Counted from the stretch's first letter, positions 27,409 to 35,833 are shown. The stretch is DNA of 64,000 bases from Nitrospirota bacterium (GCA_021838585.1 JAKCDE010000006.1:6393-70392); one strand, 5' to 3'. Notes: a model not told the origin generated them from the sequence alone. A program made the numbers and translations.

Positions 27409-28353
27409 TTGACAACTCAGCAAATGGGAGGGGCTCCGGCCTCTCCCCTTCTCGATCTGATCGGACGGACACCCCTTGTTCCTCTCTCGAGAATCAGCTT
27501 CGATCTCGGCCGGACGATCCTGGTCAAGCTCGAGTTGCGGAGTCTCGGCGGAAGCATCAAGGACAGGCCTGCCCTTTTCATGATCGAGGATGCCCGGAAG
27601 AATGGGAAGCTCAGACCGGGAGCCCTCATAGTCGAGGCGACAAGTGGTAATATGGGAATAGGGCTTGCCCAGATTGCCATTCTTTTCCGTCATCCCGTCA
27701 CCATCGTCATGCCTGAGGGAATGAGCCAGGAGCGGGTCTCCCACCTGAAAGCTCTCGGGGCGACCGTCGAGCTCACCCCATCGGCGGGGGGAATGCAGGC
27801 GGCCATCGATCGGGCAGAAGAAATCATGAAAGGAATGCCGGGCGCTTTCATGCCCCGCCAGTTTGAAAATCCGGCCAATCCCGAGTCGCACTACCGGACG
27901 ACCGGCCCGGAAATCGTCGAAGCCCTGGGAACTCTTCCGGACGGCTTTGCCGCAGGTGTCGGAACCGGCGGGACGATTTCTGGGGCCGGACGCTTTTTCC
28001 GGGAGAAGAACCCGGCAATGCCGATATGGGCCCTGGAGCCGGAGGGCTCGGCGGTCCTTTCCGGGAAGGGCCCCGGTCCGCACAGGATCCAGGGGATCGG
28101 CGCCGGTTTCGTCCCTAAGATCCTCGACCGGTCGGTGATCTCGAAGGTCCTGACCGTGACCGACCGTCAGGCCATCGACATGGCCCATCGTCTCGCCCGG
28201 GAAGAGGGAATCATGGCCGGCATCTCGTCGGGGGCCAATGTCGTCGGGGCCATGGCCCTTGCCCGGACTCTCCCCGAGGGGGCTCGGGTGGTCACGGTCG
28301 TGTGCGACGGATATGAACGCTACTTTTCGATAGAAAAATATCTCTCTCTTTAG
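27409..28353 (+). CDS. cysM: Cysteine synthase, O-acetyl/phosphoserine sulfhydrylase family
   Basis: PLP-dependent beta-replacement enzyme making cysteine from an activated serine. It has 314 residues. The PLP lysine is in GGSIKDRPA, the substrate loop reads EATSGNMGIG (Met replacing the usual Thr), the phosphate loop is GVGTGGTISGAG, and ISSGAN follows near the end. The frame starts with TTG at 27409 behind AAGGAA; an ATG five codons later is a possible alternative. Sitting between a sulfur carrier and an E1-like enzyme, it may take sulfur from a protein thiocarboxylate as mycobacterial CysM does; this is inference. Confidence 0.88.
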   Translation: MTTQQMGGAPASPLLDLIGRTPLVPLSRISFDLGRTILVKLELRSLGGSIKDRPALFMIEDARKNGKLRPGALIVEATSGNMGIGLAQIAILFRHPVTIVMPEGMSQERVSHLKALGATVELTPSAGGMQAAIDRAEEIMKGMPGAFMPRQFENPANPESHYRTTGPEIVEALGTLPDGFAAGVGTGGTISGAGRFFREKNPAMPIWALEPEGSAVLSGKGPGPHRIQGIGAGFVPKILDRSVISKVLTVTDRQAIDMAHRLAREEGIMAGISSGANVVGAMALARTLPEGARVVTVVCDGYERYFSIEKYLSL

Positions 28354-28363
28354 GGGGCGCTTC

Positions 28364-29173
28364 ATGGAATTGAACGAGGAACGAATCGAGCGCTATTCCC
28401 GCCACATTCTCCTGCCGGAGGTTGGGGGAAAGGGCCAGCAGCGGCTTCTTGCCTCCCGGGTCCTGATCATCGGCGCCGGGGGGCTGGGAAGTCCGGCGGC
28501 ATTGTACCTGGCGGCCGCCGGGGTCGGAACCCTCGGCATCGTCGACATGGATGTGGTGGACCTCTCGAATCTTCAGCGGCAGATTATCCACACCACAGGG
28601 GATCTTGGTCATGCCAAGGTCCTGTCGGCCGAGGAAAAGATCCGGGACCTGAATCCCGACGTCACGGTCCGGACCTATCCGTATGCCCTCACCGCCGCCA
28701 ATGCGCGGGAGATCGTGGCCGACTACGATGTCATCCTGGACGGAACGGACAACTTTCCGGCGAAGTTTCTGATCAACGATCTGGCCGTCCTCTCGAAAAA
28801 ACCCCTCGTCCACGGCGGAATCCTCCGTTTCGTGGGGCAGGTTCTGACCATCCTTCCCGGCGAATCCGCCTGCTATCGCTGTCTTTTCAGGGAGCCGCCG
28901 CCGGCTGGCGCCGTTCCAACCTGTTCCGAGGCGGGAGTCCTGGGGGTCATCGCTGGGGTAATCGGCACCATCCAGGCCACCGAAGTCCTGAAAATTCTTC
29001 TCGGGAAGGGCGATCTTCTCTCAAACCGGCTTCTCACCTACGATGCCCTGACGACGACCTTCAGGCCGGTTTCGGTTCGTCGGAGCCCCAAATGCCCCGT
29101 ATGCGGGGATCATCCTTCGATCACGGAGTTAATCGATTATGAACAGCCAGTCTGCACCACACCAGGAATCTGA
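28364..29173 (+). CDS. E1-like adenylyltransferase (MoeB/ThiF/HesA family), copy 1
   Basis: Activates the C-terminal glycine of a beta-grasp sulfur carrier with ATP. The 269-residue protein has the nucleotide motif IIGAGGLGSPAALYLAAAG (about 35-53), DMDVVDLSNLQRQ, the catalytic-loop cysteine C187 in VPTCSEAGVLG, and a structural zinc site C170/C173 with C244/C247. It lacks a rhodanese domain, so sulfur must come from another donor. thrC starts inside its last 35 bases. It is closely similar to the second E1-like gene at 31003. Confidence 0.92.
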   Translation: MELNEERIERYSRHILLPEVGGKGQQRLLASRVLIIGAGGLGSPAALYLAAAGVGTLGIVDMDVVDLSNLQRQIIHTTGDLGHAKVLSAEEKIRDLNPDVTVRTYPYALTAANAREIVADYDVILDGTDNFPAKFLINDLAVLSKKPLVHGGILRFVGQVLTILPGESACYRCLFREPPPAGAVPTCSEAGVLGVIAGVIGTIQATEVLKILLGKGDLLSNRLLTYDALTTTFRPVSVRRSPKCPVCGDHPSITELIDYEQPVCTTPGI

Positions 29174-30449
29174 ACAGACCCGGGGGGAGGGGGCCAGTGC
29201 CTCCTCTCCGAAGGAGTCGAAGATAAAGGGACTGAAGTGTCGTGAATGCGGCCGTCTCTACCCGGCCGTGGCGATTCATATCTGCGAATTCTGCTTCGGT
29301 CCTCTCGAAGTCGACTACGACTATGCGGCGATCGGACGAAGAATCTCACGTCGCTCGATCGAGGAGGGATCAAAATCCCTCTGGCGCTATCACGAGCTTC
29401 TTCCGGTCACAGGTGCTCCTACCGTAGGCCTCCATGCCGGCATGACCCCCCTGATCCACGCCAAACGGCTCGGCAGGATTCTGGGTCTCGACAATCTTTA
29501 TCTGAAAAACGACACCGTGAACCATCCCACTCTCTCTTTCAAGGACCGGGTCGTGGCTGTCGCCATGACGCGCGCCCGGGAGCTTGGATTCGACACGGTC
29601 GCCTGCGCATCGACGGGCAATCTTGCGAATTCCGTTTCGGCCCACGCCGCCAGTGTCGGAATGAAGTGCTTCGTTTTCATCCCCCACGACCTGGAGGCGG
29701 GAAAGATCCTGGGCAATCTCATCTATAATCCGACGGTGGTTGCCGTCCGGGGAAACTATGACGATGTGAACCGGCTCTGCAGCGAAATCGGGGGAGAATA
29801 TCCCTGGGCCTTCGTCAACATCAACATTCGCCCCTATTACGCCGAGGGATCCAAATCCCTGGCATTCGAAACGGCCGAACAGCTCGGGTGGCGCATTCCG
29901 GACCAGGTCGTGGTTCCGATCGCCTCGGGATCCCTTTTGACAAAGATCCGGAAAGGGTTTCAGGAGTTCGAGAAGCTTGGGCTCGTCTCTCCGAACGACC
30001 GTCTCAAGGTCAACGGGGCCCAGGCCGAAGGGTGTTCTCCGGTCTACCGGGCCTTCGTTTCGGGGAAAAACCATCTCATCCCGGTCAAGCCGAACACGAT
30101 TGCGAAGTCCCTCGCCATCGGAAATCCTGCCGACGGCTTCTACTCCCTCGACGTGGTCTTCAAGTCGGGAGGGGCGATAGCCGCCGCGACCGATCCTGAA
30201 ATCGTCGAAGGAATGAAGCTTCTTGCTGAAACGGAAGGAATCTTCGCCGAGACGGCCGGAGGGGTGACCATCGCCTCCCTCAAAAAACTGTGCGCGGAGG
30301 GACGTATCGGGCGCAAGGATCTGACAGTCGCCTATATCACCGGAAACGGCCTCAAAACGATGGAAGCCCTGTCGGGAGCTCTGCCGGAACCGGTCGGTAT
30401 CGATCCGACCCTGGCCTCCTTCAGGAAGACAGTCAATCCCACGAACTAA
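29139..30449 (+). CDS. thrC: Threonine synthase
   Basis: PLP enzyme converting O-phosphohomoserine to threonine. The 436-residue protein has a polar N-terminal tail, a zinc-ribbon-like segment (CRECG and CEFC, about residues 32-52), the PLP lysine in HPTLSFKDRVV, and STGNLANSVSAHAA and PIASGSLLTK as cofactor loops. The zinc-ribbon form is common in archaea and deep-branching bacteria. It overlaps the preceding E1-like gene. In this sulfur operon it competes for, or shares, phosphohomoserine with methionine synthesis. A homocysteine-forming role cannot be excluded from sequence. Confidence 0.88.
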   Translation: MNSQSAPHQESEQTRGEGASASSPKESKIKGLKCRECGRLYPAVAIHICEFCFGPLEVDYDYAAIGRRISRRSIEEGSKSLWRYHELLPVTGAPTVGLHAGMTPLIHAKRLGRILGLDNLYLKNDTVNHPTLSFKDRVVAVAMTRARELGFDTVACASTGNLANSVSAHAASVGMKCFVFIPHDLEAGKILGNLIYNPTVVAVRGNYDDVNRLCSEIGGEYPWAFVNINIRPYYAEGSKSLAFETAEQLGWRIPDQVVVPIASGSLLTKIRKGFQEFEKLGLVSPNDRLKVNGAQAEGCSPVYRAFVSGKNHLIPVKPNTIAKSLAIGNPADGFYSLDVVFKSGGAIAAATDPEIVEGMKLLAETEGIFAETAGGVTIASLKKLCAEGRIGRKDLTVAYITGNGLKTMEALSGALPEPVGIDPTLASFRKTVNPTN

Positions 30450-30471
30450 AATCACCAGAGAAAGGAAGATC

Positions 30472-30753
30472 ATGGCCGTAGTCGTTCGCATTCCAACGCC
30501 CCTCCGAAAGCTCACCGGAAACCAGAACGAGGTCAGGGAGGAGGGAGGGACGATCCGGGAGATCCTCAAGAATCTCGAGCTCCACTATCCGGGAATCGGA
30601 GAGCGTCTGGCGGACGAGAGCGGGGAATTGCGCCGTTTCATCAATGTCTACGTCAACGAGGAAGATATCCGTTTTCGTGAGGGACTCGATACGCCGATCA
30701 AACCGGGTGATGAGGTGTCGATCATTCCGGCCATTGCGGGAGGAGCGGCATGA
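30472..30753 (+). CDS. cysO: MoaD/CysO-like sulfur carrier protein with C-terminal GGAA
   Basis: 93-residue beta-grasp protein resembling CysO/MoaD: VRIPTPLRKLTGNQNEV, the helix TIREILKNLELHYPGI, FINVYVNEEDIRF and the terminal GDEVSIIPAIAGGAA. As in the ThiS-like carrier upstream, two alanines follow the Gly-Gly. AAAGGAAG precedes the ATG. It is 22 bp after thrC, and its last bases overlap the NIL-domain gene. Family members deliver sulfur as a thiocarboxylate to cysteine synthase. No molybdopterin genes are nearby, which argues against a MoaD role. Confidence 0.88.
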   Translation: MAVVVRIPTPLRKLTGNQNEVREEGGTIREILKNLELHYPGIGERLADESGELRRFINVYVNEEDIRFREGLDTPIKPGDEVSIIPAIAGGAA

Positions 30754-30992
30754 CCCAGATGAGACTTCACCTGACCTTTCCGGAGGAACGCGTCAGGGAT
30801 CCGATCATCTATGAGATCTGCCGGAAGTTTCCCGTGGTGGTCAATATCCGGAGGGCGGACATCTCCCTCGACAGCGGGTGGGTCGAACTCGAGATGGACG
30901 GAGAGCTTGCGGATATCGAACGGACCGTTCTGTATCTGAGGGAACGGGGCGTTCATGTGGACCCCCTCGAAAAGAGCATTCTCGAGGGGTAG
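30750..30992 (+). CDS. Small NIL-domain protein
   Basis: 80 residues forming one NIL (ferredoxin-like fold) domain: RLHLTFPEERVRDPIIYEICRKF, then VVNIRRADISLDSGWVELEMDG and the last helix IERTVLYLRERGV. NIL domains occur at the C-terminus of MetN methionine transporters, where they sense methionine, and as free proteins beside methionine or homocysteine genes. Its ATG overlaps the cysO stop (ATGA). A methionine-sensing or homocysteine-synthesis role is inferred from context. Confidence 0.82.
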   Translation: MTQMRLHLTFPEERVRDPIIYEICRKFPVVVNIRRADISLDSGWVELEMDGELADIERTVLYLRERGVHVDPLEKSILEG

Positions 30993-31002
30993 GAGGGGTT
31001 CG

Positions 31003-31815
31003 ATGACATTTCGCGAAGATCAGATTTCCCGATATAGCCGACACATCATTCTCAAGGAGGTCGGAGGCCGGGGACAGGAGAAGCTCCTTGCCTCCCGGGT
31101 CCTTATCATCGGGGCAGGAGGACTGGGGAGTCCTGTCGCCATGTACCTGGCCGCAGCGGGGGTCGGGACCATCGGTCTCGTTGACATGGACGTGGTGGAT
31201 GTATCTAACCTCCAGCGCCAGATCATGCATTCCCAGAAAACTGTCGGGATCCCGAAGGTCCTCTCCGGAGCCCGGACTCTCGAACGGATGAACCCCGACG
31301 TAAAGGTCATCCCCATCCAGGACCGGCTGACGGCCGAGAATGCGATGGAGATGTTTTCCGATTATGACGTGATCGTCGACGGGTCGGACAACTTCGGAAC
31401 ACGCTACATCGTCAACGATGCGGCATTCTTCCTCCGGAAAACGCTGGTCTCCGGGTCGATCCTCCGGTTCGAGGGCCAGGTGACCGTTCTTGAAGGGCAT
31501 ACCGACGCCCCCTGCTACCGCTGTCTCTATCCCGAGGCTCCTCCTCCGGGACTGGTTCCTTCCTGTTCGGAGGCAGGGGTTCTGGGTGTTCTGGCGGGAA
31601 CGATAGGAACGCTCCAGGCGGCGGAGGTGGTCAAGAAGATTCTCGGGATCGGAGAGCTTCTGAAAGGTCAGCTACTCCTTTATGATGCCCTTTCCATGAG
31701 CTTTCGCAAGCTGCGAGTTCCAAAGGATCCGAAATGCCTCCTTTGCGGCCCTGCTCCGACAATCACCACAGTCTCAGGCTCTTCCGAATGGGTATGCCAG
31801 GTTCCCGCCCCCTGA
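31003..31815 (+). CDS. E1-like adenylyltransferase (MoeB/ThiF/HesA family), copy 2
   Basis: 270 residues, closely related to the enzyme at 28364: IIGAGGLGSPVAMYLAAAG, DMDVVDVSNLQRQ, catalytic-loop C188 in VPSCSEAGVLG, and zinc ligands C171/C174 and C245/C248. The ATG at 31003 follows GGAGGGG; a longer frame from 30955 would overlap the NIL gene. Having two E1 enzymes and two carriers in one operon suggests one E1 per carrier, but pairing cannot be read from sequence. The JAMM gene starts inside its 3' end. Confidence 0.92.
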   Translation: MTFREDQISRYSRHIILKEVGGRGQEKLLASRVLIIGAGGLGSPVAMYLAAAGVGTIGLVDMDVVDVSNLQRQIMHSQKTVGIPKVLSGARTLERMNPDVKVIPIQDRLTAENAMEMFSDYDVIVDGSDNFGTRYIVNDAAFFLRKTLVSGSILRFEGQVTVLEGHTDAPCYRCLYPEAPPPGLVPSCSEAGVLGVLAGTIGTLQAAEVVKKILGIGELLKGQLLLYDALSMSFRKLRVPKDPKCLLCGPAPTITTVSGSSEWVCQVPAP

Positions 31816-32243
31816 ACCGGGAAATCCTTCTTCCGGCCTCCCTTTCGAAAGAAATTCTGGTTCACTGTCTTTCGGTCCGTCCGGAGGAGGGGTGCGGACT
31901 TGTCGCTGCGGACAGTTCGGGGAGGGCTGTGGCGGTCCTTCCCATCACCAATGCCCTTCATTCTCCGGTCAGATACCAGATGGAGACGCGGGAACAGTTC
32001 GACGCGATGAAGCGTCTCCGCCGGGAAGGCTGGTCTCTCTGGGCCATCTTCCATTCCCACCCCCATTCCGAGCCGGCGCCGTCACCGACCGATATCCGCC
32101 TGGCCTTCTACCCCGATTGTCTTTATATTATCGCTGGTCTGGGCACCGACCCGCCGATCCTCCGATGCTTTTCGATCGTGGATAGGAAAATTTCCGAGCA
32201 TATCCTGAGGATCGTTCCGGATTCGGTCACGAATCTTGATTGA
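31788..32243 (+). CDS. JAMM/MPN+ zinc peptidase (Mec-like)
   Basis: 151 residues with the full JAMM zinc and catalytic set: E33/E34 in RPEEGCGL, then H89-S-H91-P and D102 in HSHPHSEPAPSPTD. Related enzymes include mycobacterial Mec, which frees cysteine from CysO-cysteine, and Wolinella HcyD, which trims the tail of a sulfur carrier. Here the two carriers end in GG-AA, so tail removal and/or release of the amino acid adduct are both possible. The ATG at 31788 (or 31794) lies within the preceding gene; the longer frame at 31734 adds only antisense-like sequence. It is the last gene of the metK operon. Confidence 0.85.
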   Translation: MGMPGSRPLNREILLPASLSKEILVHCLSVRPEEGCGLVAADSSGRAVAVLPITNALHSPVRYQMETREQFDAMKRLRREGWSLWAIFHSHPHSEPAPSPTDIRLAFYPDCLYIIAGLGTDPPILRCFSIVDRKISEHILRIVPDSVTNLD

Positions 32244-32315
32244 CCGCCGGCCGGGACTGGAATATTCTTTCCCTGCCGAACGAGGGGAGGGAATTCCCAA
32301 TAAGCCGGAGGACCC

Positions 32316-33002
32316 ATGCCAAAAAAGATTCTTCTGATCGAGGATGACCCGGATATCGCAGGGCTCATTCTTCACTACCTCAAAGCGGAGCATTTCGATG
32401 TTGAGCATGTTTCCGACGGAAGTGCCGGCTTCGCCGCCGTGAGGAGAACGCGCCCCGACCTCGTTCTTCTCGACCTCATGCTTCCGGGTCTCGACGGGTT
32501 GGCCGTAAACCGCATGATCAAGCAGGATCCAAAGATCGCGGCGACTCCCGTGGTCATCGTCACGGCCAAGGGGGAGGAGACCGATCGTGTTGTGGGACTC
32601 GAAATGGGGGCGGACGATTACGTGGTCAAGCCGTTTCATCCCAAAGAGCTCGTGGCCCGGGTCAAGGCTGTCCTTCGGAGGCGCGAAGCCCTTGCCGCTC
32701 CCGCCGACAGGCTTTCGATCGGCCCCGTCTCCATCGATGCCGCACGCCATGAAGCCCAGTTCGAAGGGGTTCCGGTGGCGCTCACCGCCAAGGAATTCGA
32801 TCTGCTTTTCGCCCTTATGCGCCAGGCGGGACGGGTCATGGACCGTAATGCCCTTCTCGATACTGTCTGGGGGGGGGACTACGAGGGCACCGACCGAACT
32901 GTCGACGTCCATGTCCGGCGCCTGCGGAAAAAAATGGGGAACACGGCCTCCTGGGTCGAAACGGTGAAGCAGATCGGGTATCGATTCCGGGAAGAGGGAT
33001 AG
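32316..33002 (+). CDS. PhoB/OmpR-family response regulator
   Basis: 228 residues: an N-terminal receiver domain with the phospho-acceptor D53 in LLDLMLPG, acidic pair near residues 9-10 and KPFHPKEL at the end, then an OmpR-type winged helix (LTAKEFDLLFALMR, RTVDVHVRRLRKKMG). It pairs with the histidine kinase 9 bp downstream. The PhoB-like pattern suggests phosphate sensing, but no pst or phoU gene is in the window. Confidence 0.9.
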   Translation: MPKKILLIEDDPDIAGLILHYLKAEHFDVEHVSDGSAGFAAVRRTRPDLVLLDLMLPGLDGLAVNRMIKQDPKIAATPVVIVTAKGEETDRVVGLEMGADDYVVKPFHPKELVARVKAVLRRREALAAPADRLSIGPVSIDAARHEAQFEGVPVALTAKEFDLLFALMRQAGRVMDRNALLDTVWGGDYEGTDRTVDVHVRRLRKKMGNTASWVETVKQIGYRFREEG

Positions 33003-33011
33003 GGTTCTGCA

Positions 33012-34376
33012 TTGAGTTTCCAGACCTTCGTCCTTGCGGCAGGTGGCGCTTCCTTCCTGCTGGGACTTCTTTTCGGGGCTCTCTCAGGCCAGACGCTCCT
33101 TCGCATTCTTCTCTTTTCGGGAACGATGGCCGGCCTTCTTTTTTCCGTTAGGGCGATACGGCGCACCATCTCACGTCAAAGTGCCTCCGCGCTTCAAAAT
33201 CCCCTGACCATCAAGGCTCAGGGGCTTTTCGACGACCTTTTTGATCCGATGCTCAACGGACTCATCCGCCTCCTCCGGGAAAAAAACGAGGTCTCGGGAC
33301 GTCTTGCCGAAGTCGCGAGCCGTTTCGAGGGGGTCCTGGAGCACATGGTCGAAGGCGTGGCCGTCACCTCCCCGAATGCACAGATCCTTCTTGTCAACGC
33401 CGCCTTCGAACGGATCCTTGAGGTTTCGTCGACGGAGGCTGTCGGAAGCCGGTTGGGGCTTGTGATCCGGGACGTGGCCATTCACCAGCTCGTGGAAGAG
33501 GTATTCCGGACCAGGGCCAAGGTCGTTCGCGAAATCGAGTTTTCCGGAGCGGGGAAGAAGAAGACCCTGAATGTGGTGGCGACAGTGTCCGAAACGAAGG
33601 ATGGGTCCGGGAAGAGCTATGGGATCTTTCTTTTCTACGACATGACGACTATCCGCGGGCTGGAACGCATGCGCAAGGACTTTGTGGCCAATGTCTCCCA
33701 CGAAATCCGCACCCCCCTGACCTCCATCCGCGGCTATGCCGAGGCACTGACCGATGGAGCCCTCTCCGATCCGGAGCTTTCCCGGAAGTTTCTTGGGATC
33801 ATCTCCGATCAGGCCGACAGGCTTTCGCGGATGGTGAACGATCTCCTTGAGCTCTCCCGCCTCGAATCGGGGACTGTCGAATTGCGGCTTGGCAAAATTG
33901 ATCTCGGGGTTCAGGTCGACCGTATGAGGGAGGTCTTTTCATCACGTCTCGAGGATCGACAGATGCAGTTGAAGACCGACTTTCCCCGCCCCTTTCACTA
34001 CGTGTCCGACGAATCCCTGATCGAACTCGTCCTTACCAACCTGCTCGACAATGCCGTCAAGTACTCACCGCCAGGCCGGGAGATCCGGATCCAGGCCCGG
34101 CAGAAGGAGGGGATGGTGACGGTCGGCGTTGTCGACAACGGGCCGGGGATCCCGCGCGAGGAACTGCCAAGAGTCTTCGAGCGCTTTTATCGTGTGGACC
34201 GCTCACGGAGCTCAAGTGTCTCGGGGACAGGTCTCGGGCTTTCGATTGTCCGACATGTGGCAACGATACTGAAGGGACGCGTCGAGATCAGGAGCGAGTC
34301 CGGCGAAGGGACGACAGTCTTGTTGCATCTTCCACAGAAAGGCCTTCCTACTTCGATTCTCCCGTCCAATTTGTGA
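33012..34376 (+). CDS. PhoR-like membrane histidine kinase
   Basis: 454 residues starting at TTG: two hydrophobic helices (about 5-25 and 29-46) with almost no periplasmic loop, a PAS domain (about 95-205), HisKA with H230 in NVSHEIRTPLTSIRGYAEAL, and a HATPase_c domain with NLLDNAVKYS, DNGPGI and GTGLGLSIV. The lack of a sensor loop is typical of PhoR, which senses indirectly. It is co-transcribed with the regulator upstream. A hairpin follows its stop. Confidence 0.9.
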   Translation: MSFQTFVLAAGGASFLLGLLFGALSGQTLLRILLFSGTMAGLLFSVRAIRRTISRQSASALQNPLTIKAQGLFDDLFDPMLNGLIRLLREKNEVSGRLAEVASRFEGVLEHMVEGVAVTSPNAQILLVNAAFERILEVSSTEAVGSRLGLVIRDVAIHQLVEEVFRTRAKVVREIEFSGAGKKKTLNVVATVSETKDGSGKSYGIFLFYDMTTIRGLERMRKDFVANVSHEIRTPLTSIRGYAEALTDGALSDPELSRKFLGIISDQADRLSRMVNDLLELSRLESGTVELRLGKIDLGVQVDRMREVFSSRLEDRQMQLKTDFPRPFHYVSDESLIELVLTNLLDNAVKYSPPGREIRIQARQKEGMVTVGVVDNGPGIPREELPRVFERFYRVDRSRSSSVSGTGLGLSIVRHVATILKGRVEIRSESGEGTTVLLHLPQKGLPTSILPSNL

Positions 34377-34378
34377 GG

Positions 34379-34399
34379 CTTTTCCTCCCGGAGGAAAAG
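34379..34399 (+). terminator. Hairpin after the histidine kinase
   Basis: CTTTTCCTCC (34379-34388) and GGAGGAAAAG (34390-34399) form a near-perfect palindrome directly after the kinase stop. There is no downstream T-run, so termination efficiency is uncertain. Confidence 0.5.
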
Positions 34400-34567
34400 A
34401 CGCTACGATCGGAAGCCATGCCATGAAGGCCTTTTGCTCTTCTTCGCCTTCAGAACCTCCCCAAACTGAAAAAACCTGTCTGAATCGACTCAAAATGAAG
34501 GTTCGGTTGATGTTTCCCCTGCCTTTTGTTACGGTGGGCAACGATGGTTGTCGACCGATACTCTTTG

Positions 34568-34580
34568 AAGGAGGTGATCC
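34568..34580 (+). promoter_or_regulatory. Full-length Shine-Dalgarno of gnd
   Basis: AAGGAGGTGATCC sits directly before the gnd ATG and matches the complement of the universal 16S rRNA 3' tail over its first 12 bases. This is much longer than other ribosome sites in the window and predicts very strong initiation. Confidence 0.75.
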
Positions 34581-35603
34581 ATGCGTCTGGGTATGATCGG
34601 ATTGGGAAGGATGGGTGGCAATATGGTCCGCCGTCTCAGAAAGGGCGGAATCGACGTGGTTGCCTACAGCCACACGGCCACGGCAGTCGAGGCGCTGAGC
34701 CGTGAAACGGGTTGCGTTGGAGCGACCTCTCTCTCCGACCTGGTGGAGAAACTTCCGTCCCCTCGAATAGTCTGGCTCATGATCCCGGCAGGGGCGACCG
34801 ACGCGCAGATTCAGGCGCTCGTTCCCCTCCTTGCGAAGGGGGACATCCTGATCGATGGGGGGAACTCCTATTACCATGACGATATCAGGCGGGCCCGCGA
34901 GCTTTCACCCAGGGGAATCCACTATGTGGACGTGGGAACGAGCGGCGGGGTCTGGGGACTTGAGCGGGGCTATTGCCAGATGATCGGAGGAGAGGCGGAG
35001 GTGGTGTCCCTGCTCGATCCGGTCTTCCGGGCGCTTGCTCCTGGACGCCAAGCGGCGCCTCCGAATCCCGAACGCTCGAATTTGGGCCGCAAGAGCACGG
35101 CGGAGGAGGGATATCTCCACTGCGGTCCTGCTGGCGCGGGCCATTTTGTCAAGATGGTTCACAACGGGATCGAATACGGGCTGATGGCCGCCTATGCGGA
35201 AGGATTCAATATCCTGAAGAACGCCAATATCGGAAAGAGATCCCATGACGTCGATGCTGAAACGGCACCGCTCCGGAACCCGGAGCTGTATGCCTACGAC
35301 ATGAAGATCGACGACATCGCCGAGCTCTGGCGTAGAGGCAGCGTCGTGGCCTCGTGGCTGCTTGATCTTTCTGCTTCGGAGCTCGCCCGGGATCCCGATC
35401 TTTCAGCCTTTCACGGCCGGGTTTCCGATTCGGGCGAAGGCCGATGGACGGTTTCGGCGGCCATCGACGAAGGCGTTCCCGCGCCTGTTCTGGGAACTGC
35501 GCTCTTTTCGAGGTTTGCCTCCCAGGGGAAGGCCGACTTCGCCGACAAGATCCTGTCCGCCATGCGCCATGCCTTTGGTGGCCATGTGGAAAAACCCTCA
35601 TAA
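34581..35603 (+). CDS. gnd: 6-phosphogluconate dehydrogenase, decarboxylating (short YqeC/GndA-like form)
   Basis: Oxidatively decarboxylates 6-phosphogluconate to ribulose 5-phosphate. It has 340 residues, the short form rather than the 470-residue E. coli type. The N-terminal GMIGLGRMGGNMVRRL binds NAD(P); GTSGGVWGLERGYCQMIGG and the catalytic GHFVKMVHNGIEYG are diagnostic. It completes the oxidative branch started by zwf at the other end of the window but is a separate transcription unit, ending in a strong terminator. Confidence 0.95.
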   Translation: MRLGMIGLGRMGGNMVRRLRKGGIDVVAYSHTATAVEALSRETGCVGATSLSDLVEKLPSPRIVWLMIPAGATDAQIQALVPLLAKGDILIDGGNSYYHDDIRRARELSPRGIHYVDVGTSGGVWGLERGYCQMIGGEAEVVSLLDPVFRALAPGRQAAPPNPERSNLGRKSTAEEGYLHCGPAGAGHFVKMVHNGIEYGLMAAYAEGFNILKNANIGKRSHDVDAETAPLRNPELYAYDMKIDDIAELWRRGSVVASWLLDLSASELARDPDLSAFHGRVSDSGEGRWTVSAAIDEGVPAPVLGTALFSRFASQGKADFADKILSAMRHAFGGHVEKPS

Positions 35604-35611
35604 GCGAGCAG

Positions 35612-35638
35612 GGAGGGGGGCCTTCCCCCTCCTTTTTT
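35612..35638 (+). terminator. Intrinsic terminator of gnd
   Basis: GGAGGGGG (35612-35619), 5-base loop, CCCCCTCC (35625-35632), then TTTTTT (35633-35638). Confidence 0.9.
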
Positions 35639-35735
35639 CTTCCCGCCTTTTATTTCGAGCGTCTCTTCCTTTCCCGGGTACTCCAAATTAAAAACGAGAA
35701 CTGAAAAGTCAAACCGAGACAACGCTATTTCTTTG

Positions 35736-35764
35736 TTGACACCTTTTTTGTTGTGCGTTATTAT
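35736..35764 (+). promoter_or_regulatory. Promoter of the ACDS-epsilon/PorE-like gene pair
   Basis: TTGACA (35736-35741), exactly 17 bp, TATTAT (35759-35764), in a locally AT-rich stretch of about 110 bp that stands out from the GC-rich surroundings. The leader before the first start codon is about 65 bases. Confidence 0.75.
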
Positions 35765-35833
35765 TTACATGTTCAAAATTATAGATCAAAAAGTTTATTT
35801 TTTTAATCAGACCGATATCGGGAAGGAGCCTTT

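Noticed and set aside
30472..30753. Molybdopterin (MoaD) role for the second carrier
   Set aside because: No moaA, moaC, moaE or mog genes in the window; cysteine synthase and a JAMM peptidase are in the operon instead.
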